Source: CAVVSD01 sp963757125 (GTDB lineage Bacteria > Actinomycetota > Thermoleophilia > Solirubrobacterales > Solirubrobacteraceae). From it: 64,000 nt of DNA. The stretch lies in contig CAVWQP010000004.1 in NCBI GenBank assembly GCA_963757125.1, positions 620,001 through 684,000 of the forward strand. The letters run 5' to 3'. How positions within the stretch are numbered: position 1 is the first letter of the stretch; every line of letters starts with the position of its first letter. This document shows positions 32,646-41,778 of this stretch, one piece after another. The notes below the pieces were generated by a model. It searched no databases and was not told the DNA's origin. It worked only from the letters and a program-made list of their open reading frames with translations. The translations under genes and the position numbers were made by a program.

Positions 32646-33346
32646 GGCTGCGCCGCGAACCGGTAGCCGACGCCCCACACCGTCTCGATGAGGCGGGGCG
32701 CATCCGGGTCGGGCTCCAGCTTGGAGCGCAACCGCCGCACGTGGACGGTCACCGTCGACGTGTCCGTGTAGAAGGAGAAGCGCCACACCCGCTCCATGAG
32801 CTCCTCGCGCGTGAACGCCTGTCCCGGATGGCGGGCCAGGAACGTGAGCAGCTCGAACTCGCGCACGGTGAGCGCGACCTCCTCGCCGCCGCGCGTGACC
32901 CTCCGCCCCCCGACGTCGATGACCACGTCGCCCGCCTGGATCACCTCGGGCTCGGCCTCTGCCGCCGGCGCGCGCCGCAGCACGGCGTCGACGCGCGCGA
33001 CCAGCTCGCCCGGCGAGAACGGCTTCACGACATAGTCGTCGGCGCCCAGGCGCAGACCGGTGATGCGGTCGGACTCCTCGCCGCGGGCCGTGAGCAGGAT
33101 GATCGCGGGCGCGGGTCCGGTCCCGCGGCGCAGCCTGCGCATCACCTCCAGGCCGTCGATCCCCGGCAGCATGAGGTCGAGGACGACGAGGTCGACGCGG
33201 CGCTCGCCCGCCGCCTCCAGCGCGGAAGGGCCGTCGGCTGCCACCCGCGTCTCGTAGCCGGCACGCTCGAGATAGCGCGCGACGACCTCCGCGATCGTCG
33301 GCTCGTCGTCGACGACGAGCACCGAGCCGCGCACGTGGTCGCTCAT
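32642..33346 (-). CDS. OmpR-family response regulator
   Basis: The 234-residue regulator has a receiver domain with acidic pair VVDDEP, phospho-acceptor Asp in VVLDLMLPGIDG, Thr in ILLTARGEES and Lys in YVVKPFSPGELVAR. The C-terminal winged helix shows VALTVREFELLTFLARHPGQ and TVTVHVRRLRSKLE. It is the partner of the adjacent kinase and overlaps the epimerase stop (ATGA), so an envelope-sugar gene leads this regulatory operon. Confidence 0.95.
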   Translation of the reverse strand: MSDHVRGSVLVVDDEPTIAEVVARYLERAGYETRVAADGPSALEAAGERRVDLVVLDLMLPGIDGLEVMRRLRRGTGPAPAIILLTARGEESDRITGLRLGADDYVVKPFSPGELVARVDAVLRRAPAAEAEPEVIQAGDVVIDVGGRRVTRGGEEVALTVREFELLTFLARHPGQAFTREELMERVWRFSFYTDTSTVTVHVRRLRSKLEPDPDAPRLIETVWGVGYRFAAQP

Positions 33347-34336
33347 CGCACCCCCATCGCCGCTGCCAGCTCCGCCATGCCGGTGTCGAAGTCCTCGCGC
33401 GCGGCGAAGCCGAGGACGCGCTCCGCACGGGCGGGATCGGCGAAGACGTGCCGGACGTCGCCGAGCCGGTACCCGCCGACGATCTCCGGCTCGGGCGCGC
33501 CCGGGCCGGCCGCCGCGTGCAGTGCGCGGGCCATGTCGGCGATGCTCCGCCGCCGGCCCGAGCAGACGTTGAACGCGCCCGAGACGGGCTCCTCGGCGGT
33601 CAGCGCCAGCACGTTGGCGCGCGCGACGTCGCGGACGTGCACGAAGTCGCGCAGCTGCCCGCCGTCCTCCAGGACCTGCGGCGCGCGGCCCGCCGCGATG
33701 GCCGAGGAGAAGATCGCCGCGACCCCCGCGTAGGGCGTGTCGCGCGGCATGCGCGGGCCGTAGACGTTGTGGTAGCGCAGGGCGGCGACCGGGATGCCGG
33801 TCTCGCGCGCGAACGCTGCCGCGAGGTGCTCCTGGTGCAGCTTCGTCGCGGCGTAGACGTTGCGCGGGTCGACGGGGGCGTCCTCGCCGACGGCCTCCGG
33901 GGCGAGCGCGCGACCGCAGGCCGGGCACGGCGGCTCGTAGCGGCCAGCGTCGAGATCCGCGACGGCGCGCGGGCCCCGGGCGGACGACCCCGTGCTCCGT
34001 GCAGCGGTAGCGGCCCTCCCCGTAGACGACCATGCTCGACGCGAGCACGACGCGGCGCACGTGCCCCGCGCGCGCGATCGCCCGCAGCAGCACGGCGGTC
34101 CCCACGTCGTTGTGGCCGACGTAGTCGGTGATGTCCTCGAGGTCCACGCCGAGACCGACCATGGCCGCCTGGTGGCAGACGGCGTCCACGCCGTCCAGCG
34201 CGCGCTCCACGACGTCGGGGTCGCGGACGTCGTCGCCGTCCGCGAGGTCGAGCACCCGGACGTCGTGCCCGTCGTCGCGCAGCGCGTCGACGATGTGCGA
34301 GCCGATGAAGCCGGCGCCGCCGGTGACGAGGACCAT
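33343..34336 (-). CDS. NAD-dependent sugar epimerase with a Cys-rich insert, frameshifted
   Basis: An SDR sugar-nucleotide epimerase: VTGGAGFIGSHIVDAL (NAD site), SSMVVYGEG, the catalytic pair in NVYAATKLHQEHL and RYHNVYGPRMPRDTPYAG. A zinc-ribbon-like insert (YRCTEHG and YEPPCPACGRAL) is shared with dTDP-L-rhamnose 4-epimerase-type enzymes. The frame changes near 33970 inside this insert; removing one base gives about 330 residues. The likely product is a deoxysugar for envelope glycans. It is first of an operon with a two-component system. Confidence 0.8.
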
Positions 34337-34342
34337 GGCCGG

Positions 34343-34348
34343 ACGGTA
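34343..34348 (-). promoter_or_regulatory. -10 box TACCGT, leaderless type
   Basis: Minus-strand TACCGT-N6-ATG ahead of the epimerase gene (ATG 34336). Confidence 0.5.
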
Positions 34349-34438
34349 GGCGTTCGGGGCGGAATGCGCGGGAGGCTTGCGCGCACAGTTCAGGAAGCCG
34401 TAATCGCTTCGCGCGCCGGAACGGGCAGCATCGGGGGC

Positions 34439-35084
34439 GTGCCCGACGTCATCCTCCCCGTCCTCGACGAGGCCGCCGCGATCCCCTGGGTCCTCGAGCG
34501 CATGCCGCCCGACTGCGATCCGATCGTGGTCGACAACGGGTCGACGGACGGCTCGGGCGACATCGCGCGGAGCCTCGGCGCGCGGGTCGTCGAGGAGCCG
34601 GTGCCGGGCTTCGGCGCGGCCTGCTTCACGGGGCTCGAGGCGTCCCGGGCGGACCTCGTCTGCTTCATGGACTGCGACGGATCGCTGGATCCGGGCGACC
34701 TGTGGCGGGTGCTCGGGCCGGTCGCCGGCGGGACGTCCGACCTCGTGCTCGGGGCCCGCCAGGGTGCGCGCTCGCCACACACCCGGATCGCCAACGCGGT
34801 CGTGACCCGGGCGCTGCGGCGCCGCAGCGGCGTCGCACTGCGCGACCTCGGTCCGATGCGCGCGGCGGGCCGCGAGGCGCTGCTCGGGCTCGGCATCGCC
34901 GACCGGCGCTTCGGCTGGCCGCTGGAGATGGTCATGCGCGCGGCGGCGGCAGGTTGGCGCGTCACAGAGGTCGACGTCCGCCACGGCCCGCGCGAGGGGC
35001 GGTCGAAGGTCACCGGGACCGTCCGGGGGACCCTGCGCGCCACCCGCGACATGACGCGCCTGCTCGCCTCGATCGATCCGATGA
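34439..35084 (+). CDS. Family 2 glycosyltransferase, probable frame break at the end
   Basis: GT-A fold enzyme with VILPVLDEAAAIPWVLERMP, IVVDNGSTDGSGDIARSLGA, FMDCDGSLDPGD (the metal-binding DxD-like stretch) and KVTGTVRGTLRATRDM near the end, as in polyprenyl-phosphate glycosyltransferases. As sequenced the frame runs on to 35323 across the next gene. Removing one base between about 35040 and 35080 ends it at TGA 35082-35084 with 214 residues, the usual size. It heads a run of envelope genes divergent from the epimerase operon. Confidence 0.75.
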
Positions 35085-35108
35085 CACCCCCTCCTGCGAA
35101 GGAACGGC

Positions 35109-35731
35109 ATGACCCCCGCGCTCGTCGTCATCGCCAAGGCGCCCGTGGCCGGGCGCTCGAAGACCCGCCTGACGCCGCCGTGCACACCCGACGAGGCCGC
35201 ACTGCTCGCAAGGGCGGCGCTGCACGACACCCTCGACGCCGTCGCCGCGACACCCGGTCGCCCGCCGCGTCTGCGTGCTCGACGGCGAGCCCGGCGACTG
35301 GCTGCCGGAGGGCTTCGAGGTGATCGCCCAGCGCGGCGACGGCCTCGACCAGCGGCTCGCGCACGCCTTCGCCGACGTCGGCGAGCCCGCGGTGCTCATC
35401 GGCATGGACACCCCGCAGGTCACACCCGAGCTGCTCGCGATCGCCTGCGCGCGGCTCGCCGCGCCGGGCGTCGACGCGGTCCTGGGCGCCGCGCCGGACG
35501 GCGGCTACTGGGCGCTGGGTCTGCGCGAGCCTCGCCTCGAGCTGCTGTACGGCGTGCCTATGAGCGCGGACGACACGTGCACCCGGCAACGCGAGCGGCT
35601 GCTCGCCCACGGGCTGCGGATCCGCGAGCTCCCTTCACTGCGCGACGTCGACGACATCGCCGATGCCCGCGCCGTCGCATCGGCGGCGCCCGCCGGGCGC
35701 TTCGCGCGCGACCCTCGCCGAGGTCGCATGA
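35109..35731 (+). CDS. DUF2064 glycosyltransferase-like protein, two frame breaks
   Basis: The opening LVVIAKAPVAGRSKTRLTPP and the later VLIGMDTPQVTPELL and PDGGYWALGLREP belong to the DUF2064/TIGR04282 nucleotidyl-/glycosyltransferase-like family. The frame changes near 35256 (an extra base after ACACCC) and again near 35705. With both corrected, the protein has about 206 residues and ends ATLAEVA at TGA 35729-35731, overlapping the next ATG. As sequenced it would read into the methyltransferase. A ribosome-binding site AAGGA precedes ATG 35109. Confidence 0.7.
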
Positions 35732-36363
35732 CGCCCGAGGCCGAACGCCTCTACGCCGCCGCGCTCACGCGGCGGCCGGAGGGCCTCGTCGCCCGCGACC
35801 GGGCCGGCGTCGCCGTCGAGCTCGCCACGGTGCGCTGGCTGGCCGGCGCCGGGAGCACCGACCTGCGCGTCCTGCGCCGGGCCCGCGGGCCGGTGCTCGA
35901 CATCGGCTGCGGCCCCGGGCGCCACGTCCGCGCGCTCGCCGGCCGCGGCGTCGCCGCGCTCGGGATCGACGCGTCCCCCGCCGCTGTGCGCGTGGCGCGC
36001 GACCGCGGGACGCACGTGCTGCACGGCTCCGTCTTCGACGTCGTCCCGGCGATGGGCGGATGGCGGACGGCGCTGCTGCTCGACGGCAACATCGGGATCG
36101 GCGGCGATCCCGAGGCGCTGCTGCGGCGGCTCGCCGACCTCCTGACGCCGGACGGCGCGGTGCTCTGCGAGTGCGAGGCACCCGGTGCGGGCGTGCGCTC
36201 CGGCCCGCTGCGCCTGGAGCACGACGCCGGCGCCTCGCGCTGGTTCCCGTGGTCGCGGGTCTCCGTCGACGCGCTCGACGCCGTCGCGCGGCCGGCGGGG
36301 CTGACGACCGCGGCGCGCTGGGAAGACGGCGGGCGTTGGTTCGCGGAGCTCACGGTGGCCTGA
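35728..36363 (+). CDS. SAM-dependent methyltransferase
   Basis: The 211-residue protein has the SAM motif PVLDIGCGPGRHVRALAGRG followed by ALGIDASPAAVRVARDRG and LLLDGNIGIGGDPEALLRRL. It is a class I methyltransferase with no target evident. It lies between the DUF2064 gene and the membrane molybdoenzyme gene, with overlaps on both sides (ATGA and TGATG), an arrangement common to this gene set in actinobacteria as I recall it. Confidence 0.85.
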   Translation: MTPEAERLYAAALTRRPEGLVARDRAGVAVELATVRWLAGAGSTDLRVLRRARGPVLDIGCGPGRHVRALAGRGVAALGIDASPAAVRVARDRGTHVLHGSVFDVVPAMGGWRTALLLDGNIGIGGDPEALLRRLADLLTPDGAVLCECEAPGAGVRSGPLRLEHDAGASRWFPWSRVSVDALDAVARPAGLTTAARWEDGGRWFAELTVA

Positions 36364-37574
36364 TGCGCCTCCTGCCCGCGGAGCCACCGCCGGGCCCGAC
36401 GCGACCGACGTTCTGGCGCAGCCCGCTGCGCAGCGTCTGGCTCACGTCGATGCTCGGCAGCGTCCTGCTCGTGGGCGTCGGGATCGTCGCGATCACCGGG
36501 CTGCTCTCCCACGCGGCCTATCAGCCCGACCTGGGCAACAACGGCCTGATCGAAAAGGACATCGGCGTCCTCGTGATCGGGTGGCCGACGTCGCCCGGGT
36601 GGCTGTACGCCTTCACGCAGGGCCTGCACGTGACGATCGGGATCATCATCGTGCCGCTGCTGCTCGCGAAGCTGTGGTCGGTCATCCCGCGCCTGTTCGC
36701 GTGGCCGCCGGTGACCGGGCCGGTGAACGCGCTGGAGCGCATCGGCATCCTGCTGCTCGTCGGCTCGGCGATCTTCCAGTTCGCCACCGGGATCGCCAAC
36801 GCGCAGCTCTACTACCCCTGGCACTTCAACTTCATCGGGGCGCACTACTACGGCGGGCTGATCTTCATCGCGTCGCTCGTGCTGCACGTCGCGGTCAAGG
36901 TCCCGGCGATGCGCCGGGCCTACGCGACGCGCCGCGAGGTGCTCGGGCCGGAGGACGACGAGCTCCGCGCGCCCGATCCCGTGCCCGGGACGCTGAGCCG
37001 CCGCGGCCTCTTCGGCCTCGTGGGCGCCGCGGCCGGGACGCTCGCGGTGACGACCGCCGGCCAGTCGATCGGCGGCCCGTTCCGCGAGGTGGCGCTCTTC
37101 GCGCCGCGCGGCACCGGCGCCTCGTTCCCGATCAACAAGACGGCGGCCGTCGCCCGGATCACGCCGGCGATGGTCGGCCCTGCCTACCGGCTCAAGCTCG
37201 TCGGCGACGACGAGCGCGAGCTGACGCTCGCCGAGCTCGCCGCGATGCCCCAGCACACGTACGACCTGCAGATCGCCTGCGTCGAGGGCTGGTCGACGAC
37301 CCAGCAGTGGACCGGCGTGCGCCTGCGTGACCTCGCCGCCGCCGCTGGGATGCCCGACGCCGCGGCGATGGCGGCCGGCTCGCTGCAGCCGCGCGGCGCC
37401 TTCCGCCAGGCGACGATCGGCCCCGGCCAGATCGGCAACCCGCACTCGCTCCTCGCACTGCGGGTCAACGGCGCGCCGCTCTCGCTGGACCACGGCTTCC
37501 CGGCACGCGTCATCGTCCCCGCGCTGCCGGGCGTGCACTGCACGAAGTGGGTCAAGGAGCTGCACTTCACGTGA
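36363..37574 (+). CDS. Membrane-anchored molybdopterin oxidoreductase (sulfite-oxidase fold)
   Basis: The 403-residue protein joins an N-terminal four-helix membrane domain (about residues 25-190, cytochrome b561-like) to a twin-arginine-like segment LSRRGLFGLVGAAAG near 210 and a sulfite-oxidase-type molybdopterin domain (250-403). The molybdenum-binding Cys is visible in QIACVEGWSTTQQWTG. LPGVHCTKWVKELHF closes the domain as in YedY/MsrP and sulfite oxidases. The physiological substrate is unknown. It should depend on the molybdate imported by ModABC. Confidence 0.85.
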   Translation: MRLLPAEPPPGPTRPTFWRSPLRSVWLTSMLGSVLLVGVGIVAITGLLSHAAYQPDLGNNGLIEKDIGVLVIGWPTSPGWLYAFTQGLHVTIGIIIVPLLLAKLWSVIPRLFAWPPVTGPVNALERIGILLLVGSAIFQFATGIANAQLYYPWHFNFIGAHYYGGLIFIASLVLHVAVKVPAMRRAYATRREVLGPEDDELRAPDPVPGTLSRRGLFGLVGAAAGTLAVTTAGQSIGGPFREVALFAPRGTGASFPINKTAAVARITPAMVGPAYRLKLVGDDERELTLAELAAMPQHTYDLQIACVEGWSTTQQWTGVRLRDLAAAAGMPDAAAMAAGSLQPRGAFRQATIGPGQIGNPHSLLALRVNGAPLSLDHGFPARVIVPALPGVHCTKWVKELHFT

Positions 37575-38005
37575 AGCGCGCCGCAGGCCACATCCTCCTC
37601 ATCGCGGCGACCGCCTGGCTGCTTGCCCAGATGTTCCACGTGAACTTCGCGCCGCAGCCGCTGAACCTCGCGCTGTGGCTCGCGCTCGGCGCGCTCGTCC
37701 ACGACCTCCTGCTGCTCCCGCTGTACTCGGGCGCCGACGCGCTCATCCGCCGGCTGCCTCCACCGATCATCAACCACGTGCGCTTCCCCGTCGCGATCTC
37801 GGCCGTGCTGCTGCTCGTCTGGTTCCCGCTCATCCTGCAGCGCCAGCCGTCGGGCTACGTGAACGCGCTGGGCCGCGAGCCGCCCGACTACCTCGGACGC
37901 TGGCTGGCGGTGACGGCGGGCCTCTTCGTGCTGTCGGGGGTGGTCTACGCCGTGCGCCGGCTCACGGCGTCACGAGCTGGAGCACCCCGTCCGTCCGGCC
38001 GGTGA
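37571..38005 (+). CDS. Four-helix membrane protein
   Basis: The 144-residue protein has four hydrophobic segments (HILLIAATAWLLAQMF, LALWLALGALVHDLLLLPLY, ISAVLLLVWFPLIL, LAVTAGLFVLSGVVYAV). GTG 37571 overlaps the stop of the molybdoenzyme gene (GTGA), so it may be a membrane partner of that enzyme; this is inference. I do not recognise a family. Its last 44 bases overlap the convergent lipoprotein gene. Confidence 0.7.
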   Translation: MKRAAGHILLIAATAWLLAQMFHVNFAPQPLNLALWLALGALVHDLLLLPLYSGADALIRRLPPPIINHVRFPVAISAVLLLVWFPLILQRQPSGYVNALGREPPDYLGRWLAVTAGLFVLSGVVYAVRRLTASRAGAPRPSGR

Positions 38006-38957
38006 CGACCGCCTGGCCGGTCGAGGTGTCGACGGCGACGGAGTCGGGCTGGCGGACCGTGGGGTGCCGGGCGACGACGTGCGGGCGCCCGTGCGCCGGC
38101 AGCTCGACGACCTCGTTGCGGCCGGGGAGCGTGACCCACAGCCGCAGCCTGCCGGGGTCGACGGCGATCCCGTAGGGGCCGCCGGGCAGGAAGAGCCGCC
38201 GCGTGAGCTCGAGCCGGTCGCCGTCGACGCGGAACACGAGCAGCGCGTCGCCCTGCGTGTCGAGCACCCAGCACCAGCCGCCCTCCGCCTGGCACGCCAC
38301 GTGCGTCGGGCCGACCCCGGCCGACTCGCGCGCGACCCGGCGCAGCGTCCTCGCGTCGTACAGCTCGAGGACGCGCTCGCGCACCGAGACGACCGCGATG
38401 AGACGGCCGCCGTCGACGGTCGTCACGCCGCCGGGCTGCGCCGCGACCCGGACGGTGCGGGGCGGCGCGCCGGGACGCAGCACCGTCAGCGCGTCGCCGC
38501 GCTCGTCGCCGATCGCGACCCCGCCGCCGGCGAGCGGCGCGAGGTCGTGCGGGTAGGCGCCGGTCGCCGCCCGCTCCGTGACGCGCCCGGACGGGACCTC
38601 GACGGCGAGGAAGCGATCCGCCGTCTCCGCGGGGACCAGGACGGTCGCGCCGCCGTCATCCTGCGCGAGGTGACGCGGAGCTCCGGGAAGCGCGACGCGG
38701 CGCAGCACGCGGCGGCTGCGCAGGTCGACCATCGCGAGGGCGTCGGGATCGCGGACCGCGACCGACGCGACGTGCGTGCGCGGGTCGACGACGACGCCCT
38801 CGGGCGCCCCGCCGACGGGGATGACCGTCCCGGCGGGCTCGGCCGACGGCGCGGGCGAGCGCGGCGGCTCCGCGGCGGGGGGCAACTCGTGGACGGTGAG
38901 CGAGCCGCAGCCGGCGCAAGCCAGCGCGACGAGAACCCCTGCGGCGGCGCGGCGCAC
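37962..38957 (-). CDS. Lipoprotein with a YncE-like beta-propeller
   Basis: The 331-residue protein has lipobox LACAGC (Cys17), a Pro-rich linker to about residue 45 and then repeated blades of about 40-45 residues: GAPEGVVVDPRTHVASVAVR, GAPRHLAQDDGGATVLVPAE, GGPYGIAVDPGRLRLWVTLP and QPDSVAVDTSTGQAVVTGR. This matches YncE/lactonase-type propellers on the outer membrane face. Function unknown; these often bind partner proteins or small molecules. GTG start is six bases after CATCCT. Confidence 0.8.
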   Translation of the reverse strand: MRRAAAGVLVALACAGCGSLTVHELPPAAEPPRSPAPSAEPAGTVIPVGGAPEGVVVDPRTHVASVAVRDPDALAMVDLRSRRVLRRVALPGAPRHLAQDDGGATVLVPAETADRFLAVEVPSGRVTERAATGAYPHDLAPLAGGGVAIGDERGDALTVLRPGAPPRTVRVAAQPGGVTTVDGGRLIAVVSVRERVLELYDARTLRRVARESAGVGPTHVACQAEGGWCWVLDTQGDALLVFRVDGDRLELTRRLFLPGGPYGIAVDPGRLRLWVTLPGRNEVVELPAHGRPHVVARHPTVRQPDSVAVDTSTGQAVVTGRTDGVLQLVTP

Positions 38958-38977
38958 GCGTCGAGGATGGCAGGGCG

Positions 38978-40258
38978 ATGACGCGCGCCGCGCGGCTCGG
39001 CGCCGCGGCGGTCGCCGTCGCCGTCATCGCCACGGGCTGGCTGATCCGGCGCGCGAACGGCGGGCTGGGGACGGCCACGCCGCCGTTCGTGCCCGGCTGG
39101 TCGCCGCGCATCGAGACCGTCGGCGCGGTCGTCGCCGTCCTCGTGCTGCTGGCCGCCGTGGCGCTCGGGCCGCGCCTGCTGGATCGCCGCCTGCCGCCGA
39201 TCGGGTTCTCCGTCGCGTCCTACGTGCTGGCGCTGTGCGTCGGCCTCGCGGCGAACCTCGCGCGGGAGGGGACGGACGGCTGGTCGCGCATGTTCACGAT
39301 CGGCGGCGCGTTCCACGAGGGCCCGAACGAGTACCTGCCAGGGCTGCCGACGCTCGGCTACGGCGTGCGCTTCTACCTCGACCGCTTCGCCGAGATGGCG
39401 ACGTCCCAGCCGGTGAACGTGGCGGGGCACCCGCCGGGCCCGCTGCTGCTCATGGACGCACTGGGGATCACGACCGCGGGCGGTCTCGCTGCGCTGTGCA
39501 TCGTCGCCGGCGCCTTCTGCGCACCGCTCGCGCACCGCCTGAGCTGGACGCTGGACGACGAGCCCACCGGCCGTATCGCGGGCCTGCTGTGCGCGCTGTC
39601 CCCGGCGCTCGTGCTGTTCGGCGTGTCCTCCTACGACGTCGTGTTCGCGGCGATCGGTGCGCTGGCCGCGTGCCTGCTCGTCGCCCGCAGCCCGGGGTGG
39701 CGCGCGGCCGGCCTGGTCGTGTTCGCGCTCGCGACGTTCATGAGCTGGGCGCTGCTGGCGATCGGCGCCTGGGCCGCGATCGTCGCCTGGCGGCGCGAGG
39801 GGTGGCGCGCCGGTCTCGCGCTCGCCGCCGCCTGCGGGGTCGCGGTGCTCGTCCTGAACGGCGCCCTCGCCCTCGCGACGGGCTACGACCCGATCGGCGC
39901 GCTCGCCGCGACGAAGCAGGTCTACGACAACTCGCTCGCGACCCGGCGCCCCTACGCGTTCTGGGTCCTCGGTTCGCCGGTCGCCTGGGCGGTCATGACC
40001 GGCGTGCCCATCATCGCCGCCGCGATCGCCGGCCTCGTCGCCCGGCGGCCCGCCGCGATCGCGCTCGCCGTGATCGTGGTCGTCGCCTCCCTCGGCGGCT
40101 TCACGAAGGCGGAGACCGAGCGGATCTGGCTGTTCATGGTGCCGCTCGCCTGCGCTGCCGCGGCGCCGTGGCTGCGCACCACGCGGCTGCGCGCGGTCCT
40201 CGCGTTCCTCGCCGCGCAGGTGATCCTGATCGAACTCCTCTACGAGACCGTCTGGTGA
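38978..40258 (+). CDS. Multi-pass membrane glycosyltransferase-like protein
   Basis: The 426-residue protein has about ten hydrophobic helices and a conserved extracytoplasmic loop with NVAGHPPGPLLLMDALG, a motif seen in lipid-linked-sugar glycosyltransferases of the GT-C type, where the donor is a polyprenyl phosphate sugar. The catalytic acidic residues are not certain; ARE GTDGWSRM near residue 88 lies in the first large loop. It faces away from the propeller lipoprotein and probably belongs with the envelope genes to its left. Substrate unknown. Confidence 0.65.
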   Translation: MTRAARLGAAAVAVAVIATGWLIRRANGGLGTATPPFVPGWSPRIETVGAVVAVLVLLAAVALGPRLLDRRLPPIGFSVASYVLALCVGLAANLAREGTDGWSRMFTIGGAFHEGPNEYLPGLPTLGYGVRFYLDRFAEMATSQPVNVAGHPPGPLLLMDALGITTAGGLAALCIVAGAFCAPLAHRLSWTLDDEPTGRIAGLLCALSPALVLFGVSSYDVVFAAIGALAACLLVARSPGWRAAGLVVFALATFMSWALLAIGAWAAIVAWRREGWRAGLALAAACGVAVLVLNGALALATGYDPIGALAATKQVYDNSLATRRPYAFWVLGSPVAWAVMTGVPIIAAAIAGLVARRPAAIALAVIVVVASLGGFTKAETERIWLFMVPLACAAAAPWLRTTRLRAVLAFLAAQVILIELLYETVW

Positions 40259-40287
40259 CGCGACCCCGCCGCGGGTAGCCATGCGGG

Positions 40288-40797
40288 ATGCCGGACTTCA
40301 CGCTTTCCCTGACGATCAACGGCGCGGCGCAGGACCTGACGCTGGACACGCGCACCACGCTGCTCGACCTCCTCCGCGAGCACCTCGGCCTGACCGGCGC
40401 CAAGAAGGGCTGCGACCACGGCCAGTGCGGCTCGTGCACCGTGCTCCTCGACGGGCGCCGCATCAAGAGCTGCCTCGCCCTCGCCGTCGCCCACGACGGG
40501 GCGGAGGTGACCTCGATCGAGGGTCTCGCCGACGGCGACGCCATGCACCCGATCCAGGCCGCGTTCATCGAGCACGACGCGTTCCAGTGCGGCTACTGCA
40601 CGCCGGGTCAGATCCTCTCCGCCGTCGCGATGCTCGACGAGGCCCGCGACGGCTGGCCGAGCTTCGCCACGGCCGACCTCCAGGCCGAGCCGGCGCTCGA
40701 CGAGCGCGAGATCCGCGAGCGCATGAGCGGCAACCTGTGTCGCTGCGGCGCCTACGCGAACATCGTCCCCGCCATCTCGGACGCGGCGGCACGATGA
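40288..40797 (+). CDS. Xanthine dehydrogenase-type enzyme, 2Fe-2S subunit
   Basis: The 169-residue small subunit has the plant-type 2Fe-2S cluster CDHGQCGSCTVLLDGRRIKSC-like Cys set (residues near 45-65) and the second cluster from FQCGYCTPGQ and GNLCRCGAY. It passes electrons from the molybdenum centre to FAD. TAGCCA lies six bases before the ATG. It overlaps the FAD subunit gene (ATGA). The order small-medium-large is unusual but known; the substrate is likely an aldehyde or N-heterocycle. Confidence 0.95.
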   Translation: MPDFTLSLTINGAAQDLTLDTRTTLLDLLREHLGLTGAKKGCDHGQCGSCTVLLDGRRIKSCLALAVAHDGAEVTSIEGLADGDAMHPIQAAFIEHDAFQCGYCTPGQILSAVAMLDEARDGWPSFATADLQAEPALDEREIRERMSGNLCRCGAYANIVPAISDAAAR

Positions 40798-41778
40798 GGC
40801 CCTTCACGTACGAGCGGCCGACGGACGCCGCGGGCGCCGTGGCCCTCCTCGACGGAGCCGGGCCGACGGCGCGTTACCTCGGCGGCGGGACGAACCTCGT
40901 CGACCTCATGAAGCTCGGCGTCGAGTCGCCAGAGGTGCTCGTCGACGTCACGCGCCTCCCGCACGACCGGATCGAGGAGCTCGACGGCGGCGGGCTGCGC
41001 ATCGGCGCCGCGGTGCGCAACTCCGACCTCGCCGCCGAGCCGACGGGTGCGCGAGGCCTACCCCGTCCTGGCGCAGTCGGTGCTCGCCGGCGCATCCGGT
41101 CAACTGCGGAACATGGCGACGGTCGGCGGCAACCTCCTGCAGCGCACGCGCTGCGCCTACTTCACCGACGTGACCAAGGCGTGCAACAAGCGTGAGCCGG
41201 GGACGGGCTGCCCGGCGCGCGCCGGGCACCATCGCAACCACGCGATCCTGGGCCACTCCGAGGCCTGCGTCGCGACGCACCCGTCCGACATGGCGGTGGC
41301 GCTCGCAGCGCTCGGCGCGACCGTCCACGTCGAGGGCCACGACGGCCCGCGCGCGATCCCCATGCCGGGGCTGCACCGCCTGCCCGGCGACGAGCCGCAG
41401 CGCGACACCGAGCTGCGTCCCGGCGAGCTCGTCACCGCCGTCGAGCTGCCGGCGCTCGAGCTCGCCCGCCGCTCGGCCTACCGCAAGGTGCGCGAGCGCG
41501 CGTCCTTCGCGTTCGCCCTCGTCTCCGTGGCCGCCGCGCTCGACGTGCGCGACGGCGTCGTGGAGGACTGCCGGATCGCGCTCGGCGCCGTGGCACACGT
41601 CCCGTGGCGCGCGCTGCGCGCGGAGGAGGCGCTGCGCGGCCGTCCCGCGACCGAGGCGTCCTTCGGGGAGGCCGCCGACGCCGAGCTGGCCGCGGCCGAC
41701 CCGCTCCCGGAGAACGCGTTCAAGGTCCCGCTCGCACGCAGGGTCATCGTCCGCACGCTCGAGGAGCTGAGCCGATGA
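40794..41778 (+). CDS. Xanthine dehydrogenase-type enzyme, FAD subunit, frameshifted
   Basis: The FAD-binding medium subunit begins MRPFTYERPTDAAGAVALL with the flavin loop RYLGGGTNLVDLMKLGVESP, then breaks near 41046. The next frame continues VREAYPVLAQSVLAGASGQL, NMATVGGNLLQRTRC and ends NAFKVPLARRVIVRTLEEL. Removing one G in GGG restores about 327 residues, the normal size. It lies between the 2Fe-2S and molybdopterin subunit genes with ATGA overlaps on both sides. Confidence 0.88.

Noticed and set aside
35109..36363. A fusion of the DUF2064 protein with the methyltransferase.
   Set aside because: The in-frame join comes from a second base insertion; a shift near 35705 restores a typical ending ATLAEVA and an ATGA overlap.
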